Shown piece after piece: positions 17,702-26,388 of a DNA stretch of 64,000 bases. Where the stretch lies: positions 19,243 through 83,242 of the forward strand of contig CAQPBJ010000006.1 in the NCBI GenBank assembly GCA_948852945.1. Reading direction: 5' to 3'. The notes below the pieces were generated by a model. It was given only the letters and a program-made list of their open reading frames with translations. It did not search any database and had not been told where the DNA came from. The translations under genes and the position numbers were made by a program. Numbering within the stretch: the first letter of the stretch is position 1; the number at the start of each line of letters is the position of its first letter. This stretch comes from an uncultured Clostridia bacterium. GTDB lineage: Bacteria; Bacillota; Clostridia; TANB77; CAG-508.

Positions 17702-17767
17702 ATTAAGGAAAACGAAGTTGTCCTTAATCACACGAATTTCTGTGAAGTTCTAGTGTGTTAGAACTTC
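17702..17767 (+). other. predicted origin of transfer (oriT) of MobV type
   Basis: A hairpin ATTAAGGA/TCCTTAAT (17702-17709 with 17721-17728) precedes a 9-bp inverted repeat (17744-17752 with 17759-17767). Its loop region contains TAGTGTGTTA, the conserved nick region of pMV158-family MobV plasmids, where cleavage occurs after TAGTGTG (here expected between 17757 and 17758). It lies 87 bases upstream of the relaxase gene, as in known MobV plasmids. Confidence 0.8.
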
Positions 17768-17853
17768 AAGAAAGTTTTTATATAGAAATGTCAAAAGGGG
17801 TATTTATTTTGTAAGCCTACGAAGGCTATCTAAAAGAAAAAGGAATATAAAAA

Positions 17854-18804
17854 ATGAGTTATGCAATAATTAGAAATGCTAACTACAAAAAAGATAATCT
17901 TGCAGGATTATACAAACACAACGAAAGAAAAAATACAAATTATTCTAATAAAGACATTAACAAAAATAACTCAATAAAAAACTATTCTATTAAACAATGC
18001 AATACTACCTATTCAAAGGCTCTTAATACTCTAATAACTGAAAATAATCTAAAATGCAGAATAACAAGTTACACTAATCTCGTTTGCGAATTTATTATCA
18101 CATCTGACAAAGAGTTTTTTGAAACTATCGGCAAAGAAGAAACAAAAAGATATTTCCAAACTGCCTATAATTTTGTAGCAAGCTATAAAAATCTAGGAGA
18201 ACAATATATATTGTCTGCAAAAATTCATTTAGACGAAAGTACACCACATCTACACTTAGTATTCGTTCCAGTTATTCAAACTAAAGACAAGAACGGAAAT
18301 CAAGTAAAAAAAATTGCTTGTAGTGAATATTGGAAAGGCAAAGATAGTTATAAAAAACTACAAGATAGTTTTTATAAGTATATTACCGAAAACGGTTTTG
18401 ATTTAGAAAGAGGAAAACAACGAGAAGTAGAACACTTAAGCACAGAAAAATTAAAACAAATTACTAATTACGAAAATATAAAATATGAATTAACGCAAGA
18501 AAAAATACAGCCATTAGAAACTAAAAATACAGCTTTAATTTTAGCACAGAATAAAGAACTAGTTAAATATGTAAATAAACTAAAACAACAATTAAGTAAT
18601 TCCTATAGTGCAATAGAAACAATAAATAAGTTGCAAAAGGAAAATATTAATTTACAATATGAAAATCAAGAATTAAAAAAAGATAACTATAACTTGAAAA
18701 ACTATATAAATAAAACTTTTGAAGTTGTAAAACATCTTTTTAACTTTCCTGTTGATACTTTTAAAAGATTAGTAGACATTTTTGTTAAAAATATGGAAAA
18801 ATAA
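17854..18804 (+). CDS. mobV: MobV-family relaxase (plasmid recombination enzyme, Pre/Mob)
   Basis: A 316-residue relaxase. The N-terminus SYAIIRNANYKK, the motif NYSI, and the metal-binding HUH-type segment HLDESTPHLHLVFVPV (about residues 125-140) identify the Mob_Pre family. These proteins nick oriT, stay covalently bound to the 5' end and guide the strand into a conjugation channel. The C-terminal 100 residues form a predicted coiled coil (QKENINLQYENQELKKDN). It is short compared with plasmid MobM (about 490 residues), so the C-terminal membrane or dimerization part is reduced. An oriT of the matching family lies directly upstream. Confidence 0.92.
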   Translation: MSYAIIRNANYKKDNLAGLYKHNERKNTNYSNKDINKNNSIKNYSIKQCNTTYSKALNTLITENNLKCRITSYTNLVCEFIITSDKEFFETIGKEETKRYFQTAYNFVASYKNLGEQYILSAKIHLDESTPHLHLVFVPVIQTKDKNGNQVKKIACSEYWKGKDSYKKLQDSFYKYITENGFDLERGKQREVEHLSTEKLKQITNYENIKYELTQEKIQPLETKNTALILAQNKELVKYVNKLKQQLSNSYSAIETINKLQKENINLQYENQELKKDNYNLKNYINKTFEVVKHLFNFPVDTFKRLVDIFVKNMEK

Positions 18805-18822
18805 GTTTATTTTTTTATAAAA

Positions 18823-18853
18823 ATATGGCCATATAGTAAAAATATGGTATAAT
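18823..18853 (+). promoter_or_regulatory. promoter with palindromic operator before the type III R-M genes
   Basis: An extended -10 (TGGTATAAT, 18845-18853) follows a perfect 12-bp palindrome ATATGGCCATAT (18823-18834); ATATGG recurs at 18842-18847. No C-protein gene is next to it, so the binding factor is unknown. Confidence 0.5.
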
Positions 18854-18878
18854 TAATTTGTATTATTGGAGGTTAGCT

Positions 18879-20780
18879 ATGGCAAATGTAACAAAATTAA
18901 AAAGAGATAAAATGATTAAATTTTTAGAGAAATTAAAAAATACACATACTGATGATTCTTCTATTAGAGCTTTTAATGAAATAGAAAATGCACTAACTGA
19001 AAAGAAGTTTGGATTAGTTTTTGAAGAACATACTGAAGAAGTCGATGAAAGATTATTAAATGAAATACCAATTTTTTGTGCAGATGAAAGTAGAAAAATA
19101 TGCAAAAATAAAAATTTGCCATACAACTTTATCATTGAAGGAGATAATCTACAAGCTTTGTATTTGTTAGAAAAAACACATAGAGGAAGAATTGATTGCA
19201 TTTATATTGACCCACCATACAATACAGGCGCAAGAGATTGGAAATATAATAATGATTATGTTGATAGTAATGATAATTACAGGCATAGCAAATGGCTATC
19301 AATGATGAAGACAAGATTGCAAATTGCAAAAAGATTATTAAATCCAAATAATTCTGTTCTTATTTGTACAATTGATGAAAAAGAATATTTGCATTTAGGT
19401 TGTTTATTAGAAGAAATGTTTCCAGAAGGAAATATTCAAATGATTAGTAGTGTAATTAATAGAGCTGGTACAGGTAGAAAATATGAATTTTCAAGAACTG
19501 ATGAATATTTATTTTTTATTAGATTTGGAAAAGCAACAATTTCAATGGAACAACTTGAAGGAGAAAAGACTCCTGTTACTTGGGACACATTAAGAAGGTC
19601 TGGACCATCAAATACAAGAGATAGAACAAAAAGGCAATTTTATCCAGTATTTGTCAATGATTCAACCAAAAAAATAGACTCTGTAGGAGATCCTATTCCT
19701 TTAGAGATGAATATTAATGATGTTAAAGCCCCAAAAGGATGTACAGCAGTTTTCCCTATAAGAGATAATGGAATTGAAATGATGTGGGGATGTGTAAAAG
19801 AAGAATTTATAAATAGATTTGAAAAAGGATATATTCGAGTTGGAAATTATACACCAAATAAACCACAAAAATATGTTATTAGTTATTTAACTGGAGGAAT
19901 AATAAATGATATTGCTACAGGTAAAGCTTTTATAGAAAATTATAATGAAGATGGTAGTGTCAATGCATTTTATCATGGTAATAGAGAAATCCCACCAACA
20001 ACAAACTGGAATAAACCATTACATGATGCACAGTGGTATGGTTCAAATCTTATAAAACCTATTTTAGGACCAAATAGATTCTCTTATCCTAAATCATTAT
20101 ATGCAGTTAAAGATTGTTTATATTATGTTACAAAAAATAAAAAGAGTGCTATAATTTTAGATTTCTTTGCTGGTTCTGGAACTACTATGCATGCCGTTAA
20201 TTTATTAAATTGTGAAGATAATGGAAATAGGCAATGTATAATGGTTACAAATAATGAAGTGTCAGAAAGTGTTGCAAAAAAATTGAAAGAAGAAGGATAT
20301 AAACCAGGAGATGAAAAATGGGAAGAACATGGAATAGCAAAAAATGTAACATGGCCTAGGACATATTGTACTATTAACGGAATAGACATTAATAATAAAC
20401 CATTAAAAGGAACATACGAAACATGTGATAGAAGATTATCTGAAGGTTTTAATTCTAATGTTAAATATTTTAAATGTGATTGGACCCCTAGAAAACCTCA
20501 AGATTACTTACTAAGTAATATTCTATGTTTACATGTTAAAGAAATGATTGAATTAGAACATGCTATAGAAATCGACAATGAGAAGAATGTAATTATTTTT
20601 AATAAAGATGATTTTAATAAATATATATTAAATACTGAAAAATATAGAAAAATAGATAATTTGTGGGTTAATCAAAATATTATTTTTTCATCAGATGAAT
20701 TAAAATTATTAAATAAAAAAGATTTTAAATATATCCCTAGAGAATATTTTGGTCAAGAATTAAAGGAGGCTGCTGAATAA
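18879..20780 (+). CDS. mod: Type III restriction-modification methyltransferase (Mod)
   Basis: This 633-residue beta-class adenine-N6 methyltransferase starts at ATG 18879, six bases after GGAGG. Catalytic motif DPPYNTG (about residue 110) comes before the AdoMet motif DFFAGSGTT (about residue 427), the order of beta-class enzymes; the long region between them is the target recognition part. Mod gives sequence specificity and protects one strand of an asymmetric site. The Res gene starts on the last base of the Mod stop codon, so the subunits are coupled. It is the main cargo of element 1 and would defend the host or stabilise the element. Confidence 0.92.
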   Translation: MANVTKLKRDKMIKFLEKLKNTHTDDSSIRAFNEIENALTEKKFGLVFEEHTEEVDERLLNEIPIFCADESRKICKNKNLPYNFIIEGDNLQALYLLEKTHRGRIDCIYIDPPYNTGARDWKYNNDYVDSNDNYRHSKWLSMMKTRLQIAKRLLNPNNSVLICTIDEKEYLHLGCLLEEMFPEGNIQMISSVINRAGTGRKYEFSRTDEYLFFIRFGKATISMEQLEGEKTPVTWDTLRRSGPSNTRDRTKRQFYPVFVNDSTKKIDSVGDPIPLEMNINDVKAPKGCTAVFPIRDNGIEMMWGCVKEEFINRFEKGYIRVGNYTPNKPQKYVISYLTGGIINDIATGKAFIENYNEDGSVNAFYHGNREIPPTTNWNKPLHDAQWYGSNLIKPILGPNRFSYPKSLYAVKDCLYYVTKNKKSAIILDFFAGSGTTMHAVNLLNCEDNGNRQCIMVTNNEVSESVAKKLKEEGYKPGDEKWEEHGIAKNVTWPRTYCTINGIDINNKPLKGTYETCDRRLSEGFNSNVKYFKCDWTPRKPQDYLLSNILCLHVKEMIELEHAIEIDNEKNVIIFNKDDFNKYILNTEKYRKIDNLWVNQNIIFSSDELKLLNKKDFKYIPREYFGQELKEAAE

Positions 20781-23029
20781 TGTTTAAAGTTAATTTATAC
20801 AAATTTCAAGAAAAACATGAGGAAGCATTATTAAGTAAATGTGCAGACAATGAAGAAATTGTATTATATGCTCCTACTGGATCAGGTAAAACAGTTTTAG
20901 CTTGTAAATTTATTGATGATTATTTAGATGAAAATCCTAATACTGTATTTTTGTGGTTCTGTCCAGGTGCAGGTGGATTACAAAAACAATCTCAGGAAAG
21001 CTTTGAAGATGTTACAAATGGAATACCTTATGGAGATGTATATGATTTTATTAATGAAGGGTCTCCTTCTAGCCATGTTTATTTTATTAACTGGGATAAA
21101 ATAAATCGTTCATCTAATATTGCACTAAAAGAAGGTGAATATAAGGATTTAATGTCAAGAGTTTTGGCATGTCATAATAGTAATATAGATATTTTTATGA
21201 TTATTGATGAAGAGCATAAATATAGAGATACTGCAAATGAATATATTGCAAATATTAATCCTATTCATGTATTAAGAATATCTGCAACTCCAGTTAGCAA
21301 AGGAAATCATACTGAAATTATCGAAGATGATGAAGTTATTACAAGTGGATTAATAGCTTCTGGTATATCTATTAATAATGGTGTATCAAAAGCTATTGAA
21401 GATAATAACAATTTGGATGATGATTTATTATTATTAAGCTTAGCTGATGATAAAAGAAAAGAGATTCAAGCAGAATATGATAGGCTTGGATTAAATATTA
21501 GACCATTAGTATTAATTCAATTTCCAAATGGTTCGGAAGAATGGATAACTAGAATCAAACAGGAACTTGAAAATATGGGATATGGTCCAAATTCAGGATT
21601 AGTAACTTCATGGTTTAGTGGAGACCATCCAGAAAATCCAGAAGAAATTAAAAAATTAGATGGACAATATGCATTCTTATTATTTAAACAAGCCATAGCC
21701 ACTGGATGGGATTGTCCTAGAGCTAAAATTCTAGTTAAACTTCGTGAAGGTGGAACAGAAAGATTTAATATTCAAACTGTTGGAAGAATTAGAAGAATGC
21801 CTGAAAGAAAACATTATTTCAATGACTTATTAGATAATTGTTATGTGTATACTTTAGATAGTGAATTTAAAGAAGGTTTAACAAATAGTCTTAGTGATTC
21901 TTTCTATACATATCAATATAAGAGAAAATTTAATGCTCCATCATTTACTCTTGAAAAAGAATACTTAGATGGAAATGATAGATATGCAGTTAATCCTAAA
22001 GCTGTTGTTGATGTTGTTAGAAAAACAATGTTAGAAGAGTGTGATTTAAATAGTAATGGCGAATTAGATAAACACGAATTAGAAACCACAAAAGGATATG
22101 TATTTAGTACCAAATTAAAAACTGAAGCGATTGAAGGTGTTGCTAGAACTACGCATGATATATTAAAATTAAATACTGTGTTTGCAGGAGAACACGAATT
22201 GAATAATCATGATGATGGTTTTATAATAAGAGATGCAAAAAGAAAAATAGCAAGAGCTATCGGGATTGATGAAAATATATCGAATAATGCACTAAGATTA
22301 TTATTTGGCCCTGAGGATATGCAAATGTCTCTTCAATCACAAGAAGAAAAAGATTTTGAATATAACAATAAAATTCTTAGAAATATGAAACTTAGAGAGT
22401 ATAATGCATTTTTAGTTAATAACAGAGATAGATTAGTGGAAGTATTTAGTAAAATTAATCAAGAGCAAATTGCAGATATAAAAGAAACTGAGATATTAAA
22501 AAAAGAATGGTGGATTCCAAATAATCAATATTATAAACAACATAAAAAAATGGAAAGTACAAAGACAATGAATAAAAATGTTTTTGTAGATTATGGAAAT
22601 AATATTTTAATATCGCCCAATAGAACTTATACAGAATTAGTATTTGAAGATTGGTGTGAAAACTATAATGCAGTTAAATGGATATATAAAAATGGAGATA
22701 AAGGAGATGATTTCTTCAGTATTGTATATAGAAGGGCATTTCGAAGAAACAATTTTTATCCAGATTATATAATTCAACTTAATAATAATGATGTATGGAT
22801 TATTGAAGCTAAAGGTGGTTTAACTGCTGATGGAAAATCAAACAATATTGACCAATATGCAAATAATAAATTTGAAGCTTTAAAACAATATGCAGAAAAA
22901 CATCCAAATGTACATTGGGGATTTATAAGAGCCGTTGGTAACCAATTGTATATGTCTAATACTGAATGGGATGAAAATGTTACCAATAGAAATGTTTGGA
23001 AACCTATAGAAGTATTTATCAATGAATAA
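20780..23029 (+). CDS. res: Type III restriction enzyme Res subunit (helicase-endonuclease)
   Basis: A 749-residue protein. The superfamily 2 helicase part has Walker A APTGSGKT (about 31-38), the DEEH box (about 142), motif III SATPVSKG, and motif VI in QTVGRIRRMP (about 330). The C-terminal PD-(D/E)xK nuclease is visible as YPDYIIQ and then WIIEAKGG (about 658-678). Res translocates on DNA between two head-to-head Mod sites and cuts about 25 bases away. All motifs appear intact, so the system could be active. The endonuclease core is shorter than in EcoP1-type Res (about 970 residues). Confidence 0.92.
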   Translation: MFKVNLYKFQEKHEEALLSKCADNEEIVLYAPTGSGKTVLACKFIDDYLDENPNTVFLWFCPGAGGLQKQSQESFEDVTNGIPYGDVYDFINEGSPSSHVYFINWDKINRSSNIALKEGEYKDLMSRVLACHNSNIDIFMIIDEEHKYRDTANEYIANINPIHVLRISATPVSKGNHTEIIEDDEVITSGLIASGISINNGVSKAIEDNNNLDDDLLLLSLADDKRKEIQAEYDRLGLNIRPLVLIQFPNGSEEWITRIKQELENMGYGPNSGLVTSWFSGDHPENPEEIKKLDGQYAFLLFKQAIATGWDCPRAKILVKLREGGTERFNIQTVGRIRRMPERKHYFNDLLDNCYVYTLDSEFKEGLTNSLSDSFYTYQYKRKFNAPSFTLEKEYLDGNDRYAVNPKAVVDVVRKTMLEECDLNSNGELDKHELETTKGYVFSTKLKTEAIEGVARTTHDILKLNTVFAGEHELNNHDDGFIIRDAKRKIARAIGIDENISNNALRLLFGPEDMQMSLQSQEEKDFEYNNKILRNMKLREYNAFLVNNRDRLVEVFSKINQEQIADIKETEILKKEWWIPNNQYYKQHKKMESTKTMNKNVFVDYGNNILISPNRTYTELVFEDWCENYNAVKWIYKNGDKGDDFFSIVYRRAFRRNNFYPDYIIQLNNNDVWIIEAKGGLTADGKSNNIDQYANNKFEALKQYAEKHPNVHWGFIRAVGNQLYMSNTEWDENVTNRNVWKPIEVFINE

Positions 23030-23060
23030 AATATAAATTGTTTTTATACTGTATATTAAA

Positions 23061-23100
23061 AATAGAGCAGGTAATTTTTAATTATTATCTGCTCTATTAA
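23061..23100. terminator. bidirectional terminator after res
   Basis: A 10-bp stem (23061-23070 with 23089-23098) enclosing an AT-rich loop. It separates res from the convergent minus-strand genes. Confidence 0.75.
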
Positions 23101-23109
23101 AATTTAATA

Positions 23110-23352
23110 TTATAAATTCAATTTTATTTTTGAACCATCTTTTTTGCTTTTACAATAATAAATTGTATAATCATGTTTAGGTTTTGGACAAAAATATTCA
23201 CTTTCTATTTCATATTTTTCTTTACATTCTAAACACAATATTTTTATTGTTTCTCTTGATTGGTTCCAGTCATTAGACTCAAAAATTTGTTGTATTTTTC
23301 CTTTTCCACAAGGACAATCTATTTCTTTTATTCTATCTACTTCATAACTCAT
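23110..23352 (-). CDS. Small zinc-ribbon-like protein
   Basis: An 80-residue protein starting at ATG 23352, 7 bases after GGAGG. Cysteine pairs CPC near residue 13, CLEC near residue 42 and single cysteines at CPKP and YYCKS could form a zinc ribbon. The first pair reads DCPCGKG. No recognised family. It is convergent with the type III R-M genes and lies 24 bases downstream of the XRE gene at 23398-23928, so it probably shares its transcript. Confidence 0.6.
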   Translation of the reverse strand: MSYEVDRIKEIDCPCGKGKIQQIFESNDWNQSRETIKILCLECKEKYEIESEYFCPKPKHDYTIYYCKSKKDGSKIKLNL

Positions 23353-23397
23353 AATTATTCCTCCAATTTCCAATCTAATTTTTTACTTTTAATCAAA

Positions 23398-23928
23398 TTA
23401 TATTAGTTCTACCAATTCTATCAAATTACTTACAGTAATTATAATGCCATTTTCTTCAAATCTTTTCATTAACTCTATAATAATAGCTTTTTTAGCCTTT
23501 GAATCCCAATTATTCAAAGCGCTTTTAATACGTTCTAATCCATCAAACTTACTGATATAATAATCTTCTAATGTGTTTATAAAATGCTCAAAACTATTTT
23601 TAGGAAACATATCGATTATTCGCGTATCTACACCCATTGCTTGCATTTTTGAAATAGTCTCTAATGTATCTATTCCTTCAATCTTTATTGACATTTCTTT
23701 TAGCTTTTCTAAATCCATAATTTTTCCTAGTTCTTCATCTGACACTAGTTCATCAAGATTGCAATTAAATATACTACATAAAATAGGAATATTATTCCAT
23801 GCAGGATAACTTTCGTCACATTCCCATTTTGAAATACTTTGCCTTGATACTCCAACTTTCTCTGCCAATTCTTCTTGTGATAGATTTTGGGATTTTCGTA
23901 AATTCTGTATATTATTACCAAACTTCAT
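23398..23928 (-). CDS. XRE-family transcriptional regulator
   Basis: The 176-residue protein starts at ATG 23928 after a strong AAGGAGGAGATG site. The N-terminal helix-turn-helix (residues 3-58: NIQNLRKSQNLSQEELAEKV, then GVSRQSISKWE) is a classical Cro/CI-type domain. The C-terminal 110 residues are helical without enzyme motifs and probably mediate oligomerization or sensing. A role as element or restriction-gene regulator is possible. Its target is unknown. Confidence 0.85.
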   Translation of the reverse strand: MKFGNNIQNLRKSQNLSQEELAEKVGVSRQSISKWECDESYPAWNNIPILCSIFNCNLDELVSDEELGKIMDLEKLKEMSIKIEGIDTLETISKMQAMGVDTRIIDMFPKNSFEHFINTLEDYYISKFDGLERIKSALNNWDSKAKKAIIIELMKRFEENGIIITVSNLIELVELI

Positions 23929-24147
23929 TATATCATCTCCTCCTTTTATAGCTAGATTATATATTTTGACACTGATTAAATCTACCAACTTTTAGTTGCG
24001 TTTGTATGACTTTTCTAAAATCAACTTTTAAAAATTGGAATCACATTTACATTTGTACAAACATTAAATTATCAGTACTATTATAAATATTAGTTTAAGA
24101 ACTATTAAATCAAGGCAAGTAGCAGTTAATTACTTTTAGATATTTTA

Positions 24148-25005
24148 TTACTTAATCAAACTATCTAAATCAATATGAGCTGGAACACTGTTTTCTATCA
24201 CTTGATATTTAAATCCCATTACATTTTCATATTTTTCTTTTCCCTTATAATCATGATAAAATACTAATATTTCAACATTTATATCTTTTTTATAAAAATA
24301 CCCCAATATCTTATTTTGATTTGGAAACAAACTAAATTTTGATATTACAATTCCATTACCTAAAATTATTCCTCTTGCAATATTATCTTTACTTAAGTTT
24401 CTCAGATTATAAAATCTTAAATTTGATAAAATGTTAACAAATTTTGTAAAAACATTAAAATCTTCATCAGATATTGTAAATATATTTTCTTTTTTAGCAA
24501 CTCTATCTTCATAAGCTTCTTTCCAAAATTCATAAAAATTAATATCAGATTTTAAAAGACTAATAATAAATGGAAGATTTATAAATGCTATCTCTTTTTT
24601 ATAATCTTTATTACCAGTTTTAATAATAGATTCCCACTCTAAATATTTTTGAAAAGCAATTTCAATTATTTCTTTATCTTCTTTATCCATTTCAAAAACT
24701 ACACTATTATTTATACAAATATCTAAAAATATATTATAATTAACCATCTTAAATTGCGTTTTTTCATGCTCAAGTTCTATAATATTATTTCTATTAAATT
24801 CTTTTTCCTGCAAATATTCACTAACAAATTTTGTAGAAAAATATGTAACAATACCAACTATTAATGAATTTCCAACGACTTCTAATAAAACAATATCTAT
24901 TGTTCCAAAACCTTTTGTAAAAAATAATATACCTATATATGAACAAATAAAATAAATAACAATAATTAATAGTATTAAACATATAATTACTTTAACTTTT
25001 TTCAT
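24148..25005 (-). CDS. Hypothetical membrane protein paired with an XRE regulator
   Basis: A 285-residue protein with two N-terminal membrane helices (about residues 5-24 and 35-58) and a cytoplasmic part of about 220 residues, first helical, then beta-rich. No family recognised. The start at 25005 has GGAGG 4 bases upstream. An alternative ATG at 25038 overlaps the stop of the preceding XRE gene (ATGA), which would give 296 residues and direct coupling. The tight linkage suggests that the regulator controls or senses through this membrane protein, as in signalling or defence pairs. Confidence 0.65.
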   Translation of the reverse strand: MKKVKVIICLILLIIVIYFICSYIGILFFTKGFGTIDIVLLEVVGNSLIVGIVTYFSTKFVSEYLQEKEFNRNNIIELEHEKTQFKMVNYNIFLDICINNSVVFEMDKEDKEIIEIAFQKYLEWESIIKTGNKDYKKEIAFINLPFIISLLKSDINFYEFWKEAYEDRVAKKENIFTISDEDFNVFTKFVNILSNLRFYNLRNLSKDNIARGIILGNGIVISKFSLFPNQNKILGYFYKKDINVEILVFYHDYKGKEKYENVMGFKYQVIENSVPAHIDLDSLIK

Positions 25006-25034
25006 TTTACCTCCATATAACTTTTTATTTATTT

Positions 25035-25739
25035 TCATATATTAAATATATCTAAATATAAAGCATTTTGCTTATTTAATGTTTCTTGTTCATTTTCATT
25101 TAGCTTTAATTGTTCAAACATCTCATTTGTAAAATCAACATTTTTCTTTGAAAAATAGCACTTTCTTAAACTAGGCTCACACTTTGCGTTTGTTCCAAAA
25201 TAACCACCAAGCATTAAATCGTCAATACCATTACAAATATTAATTTCAAGAACTGACACATCAACACGAGTGCTTGTAGGCTTGTAGTTTTCCATTACTG
25301 CAAATACGATTTCGTCATTACATATCAAATATCCCTCTGAGTATATTCTTTTGTCGTGGTAATCTACAAACTTTGCTCTGCATATATTTTGTTTTTGTTC
25401 TAATTCTAATATATACTTATCAGGTGCAAATTTCTTAGTTCTAAAATTATAAGCATTGAAGTAAACATATAATTTGTCAGTATTAAAAGGATTTTTTGAT
25501 TTATTATGTTGAGTTGTCCTATTAGTATCATTATCGAATAAATCAGCCTCATATAATCCTAGTTCTTCGCACATTATACTAATATCTCTAACATCTGGTA
25601 GGATTTCTCCTTTTTCATATCTACTAACTGTTGCTTTACTCTTATTAAGACTATTAGCAATATTTTCTTGACTTAATCCTTTTTTAATTCTGTAATTTCT
25701 AAGTCTTTCTCCAAAATCTTTACTATCAAATTCAGCCAT
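25035..25739 (-). CDS. XRE-family regulator with C-terminal sensor-like domain
   Basis: The 234-residue protein starts at ATG 25739 after GGGGGTG. The helix-turn-helix (residues 9-65, GLSQENIANSLNKSKATVSR followed by YEKGE) is followed by a linker and a beta-rich domain of about 150 residues, unlike the peptidase domain of ImmA-linked regulators. The domain could bind a ligand or the partner membrane protein encoded downstream with a 4-base overlap. Likely autoregulated from the divergent region 25740-25850. Confidence 0.8.
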   Translation of the reverse strand: MAEFDSKDFGERLRNYRIKKGLSQENIANSLNKSKATVSRYEKGEILPDVRDISIMCEELGLYEADLFDNDTNRTTQHNKSKNPFNTDKLYVYFNAYNFRTKKFAPDKYILELEQKQNICRAKFVDYHDKRIYSEGYLICNDEIVFAVMENYKPTSTRVDVSVLEINICNGIDDLMLGGYFGTNAKCEPSLRKCYFSKKNVDFTNEMFEQLKLNENEQETLNKQNALYLDIFNI

Positions 25740-25842
25740 TATATGCACCCCCCTATAAACAACCTTATTATACTATTATTTTACAATTTATTCAATAAAT
25801 AATCGCTTAAACTCTTGATTTCTTTAATTTTCGTCAATTTTG

Positions 25843-25851
25843 TGGTATAAT
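25843..25851 (+). promoter_or_regulatory. extended -10 promoter for the structured leader
   Basis: TGGTATAAT at 25843-25851 with a weak TTTAAT-like -35 about 17 bases upstream. Predicted transcription starts near 25858, about 190 bases before the micro-ORF at 26050. Confidence 0.5.
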
Positions 25852-25857
25852 ATATTA

Positions 25858-26049
25858 TATAAATACCTATTTTGGTAAAATCCTACATATATGATTTTGC
25901 CCAAGCGTCAGCTTGAATTGTAACATAAAATGTTATTATTTGAGCTACGCTAAGTGGATCAAATTATATATAGAACTTCCACTTTTGTTTGGAATTTCTA
26001 ACATTATGTGCAATTAAAATAGAGACTAGATAGAAAGGAAACCAAGCAA
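25858..26049 (+). ncRNA. structured 5' leader RNA candidate
   Basis: A 190-base gene-free transcript predicted from the promoter at 25843. Three hairpins follow each other. The first is 25874-25882 with 25893-25901 (9 pairs, one wobble). The second is a branched or long stem, 25904-25908 and 25910-25913 with 25943-25951, holding an inner stem 25921-25926 with 25930-25935. The third is 25952-25958 with 25978-25984 (7 pairs). It ends at a micro-ORF and a terminator, which is the layout of a cis-acting attenuation leader or a small RNA. No known riboswitch recognised. Confidence 0.5.
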
Positions 26050-26130
26050 ATGATTAAAAAATCAAAGAAAACAGTTGTAGCTTTTCCACGGTGGTGGTGG
26101 AGGTTGCTAAGACTAGATAGAGGGATTTGA
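26050..26130 (+). CDS. 26-residue basic tryptophan-rich peptide (leader peptide or micro-protein)
   Basis: The ORF begins ATG ATT AAA and encodes a peptide with the notable core FPRWWWRLLRLDRG after a lysine-rich start; net charge is strongly positive. AGAAAGG lies about 11 bases before the ATG. Its TGA stop (26128-26130) lies in the loop of a terminator hairpin, so translation to the end would affect terminator folding. It could be a leader peptide for attenuation, or a membrane-active or toxin-like micro-protein. It was too short for routine ORF calling. Confidence 0.5.
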   Translation: MIKKSKKTVVAFPRWWWRLLRLDRGI

Positions 26131-26148
26131 ATACTCCCTCTTTTCTAT
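26119..26148 (+). terminator. terminator overlapping the micro-ORF stop
   Basis: A 7-bp GC-containing stem AGAGGGA/TCCCTCT (26119-26125 with 26135-26141) followed by TTTTCTATT. The micro-ORF stop codon lies in the loop. Confidence 0.75.
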
Positions 26149-26168
26149 TGTATATACATATTTAAAAT

Positions 26169-26307
26169 GTTGCGTGATATGCAACATTTTATGCTTTTTG
26201 TGAATTTTTAAGAAATTTGTCGATTTTTGCTATAAATATTACTTAAAAATGCTCATTTTTACTATAAAAATTGCGTGTGGCGCAACTTTTGTTGCATGGG
26301 ACGCAAT
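26169..26307. promoter_or_regulatory. three 17-bp dyad operators or iterons upstream of the Spo0A-C-like gene
   Basis: The dyad consensus RTTGCRTGNNRYGCAAY occurs at 26169-26185, 26270-26286 and 26291-26307. The last two are spaced 21 bases centre to centre (two helical turns) and end 12 bases before the -35 of the next promoter. The outer parts AAAATTGCGT and ACGCAATTTT of the last two also form one long imperfect palindrome. Confidence 0.65.
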
Positions 26308-26318
26308 TTTGCTACCTT

Positions 26319-26347
26319 TTGAATAGTTTACATAATGAAAGTATAAT
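26319..26347 (+). promoter_or_regulatory. promoter of the Spo0A-C-like gene
   Basis: TTGAAT at 26319-26324, a 17-base spacer and a perfect TATAAT at 26342-26347, 41 bases before the ATG at 26389. The operator pair lies immediately upstream. Confidence 0.75.
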
Positions 26348-26388
26348 GTATTTATAAAGTTATTAAATCTATTAGAAAGGTTTGTAGT

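Noticed and set aside
18879..23029. Type I or type II restriction system
   Set aside because: There is no HsdS specificity subunit. The order Mod then Res, with DPPY before the AdoMet motif and a helicase plus C-terminal EAK nuclease, is that of type III.
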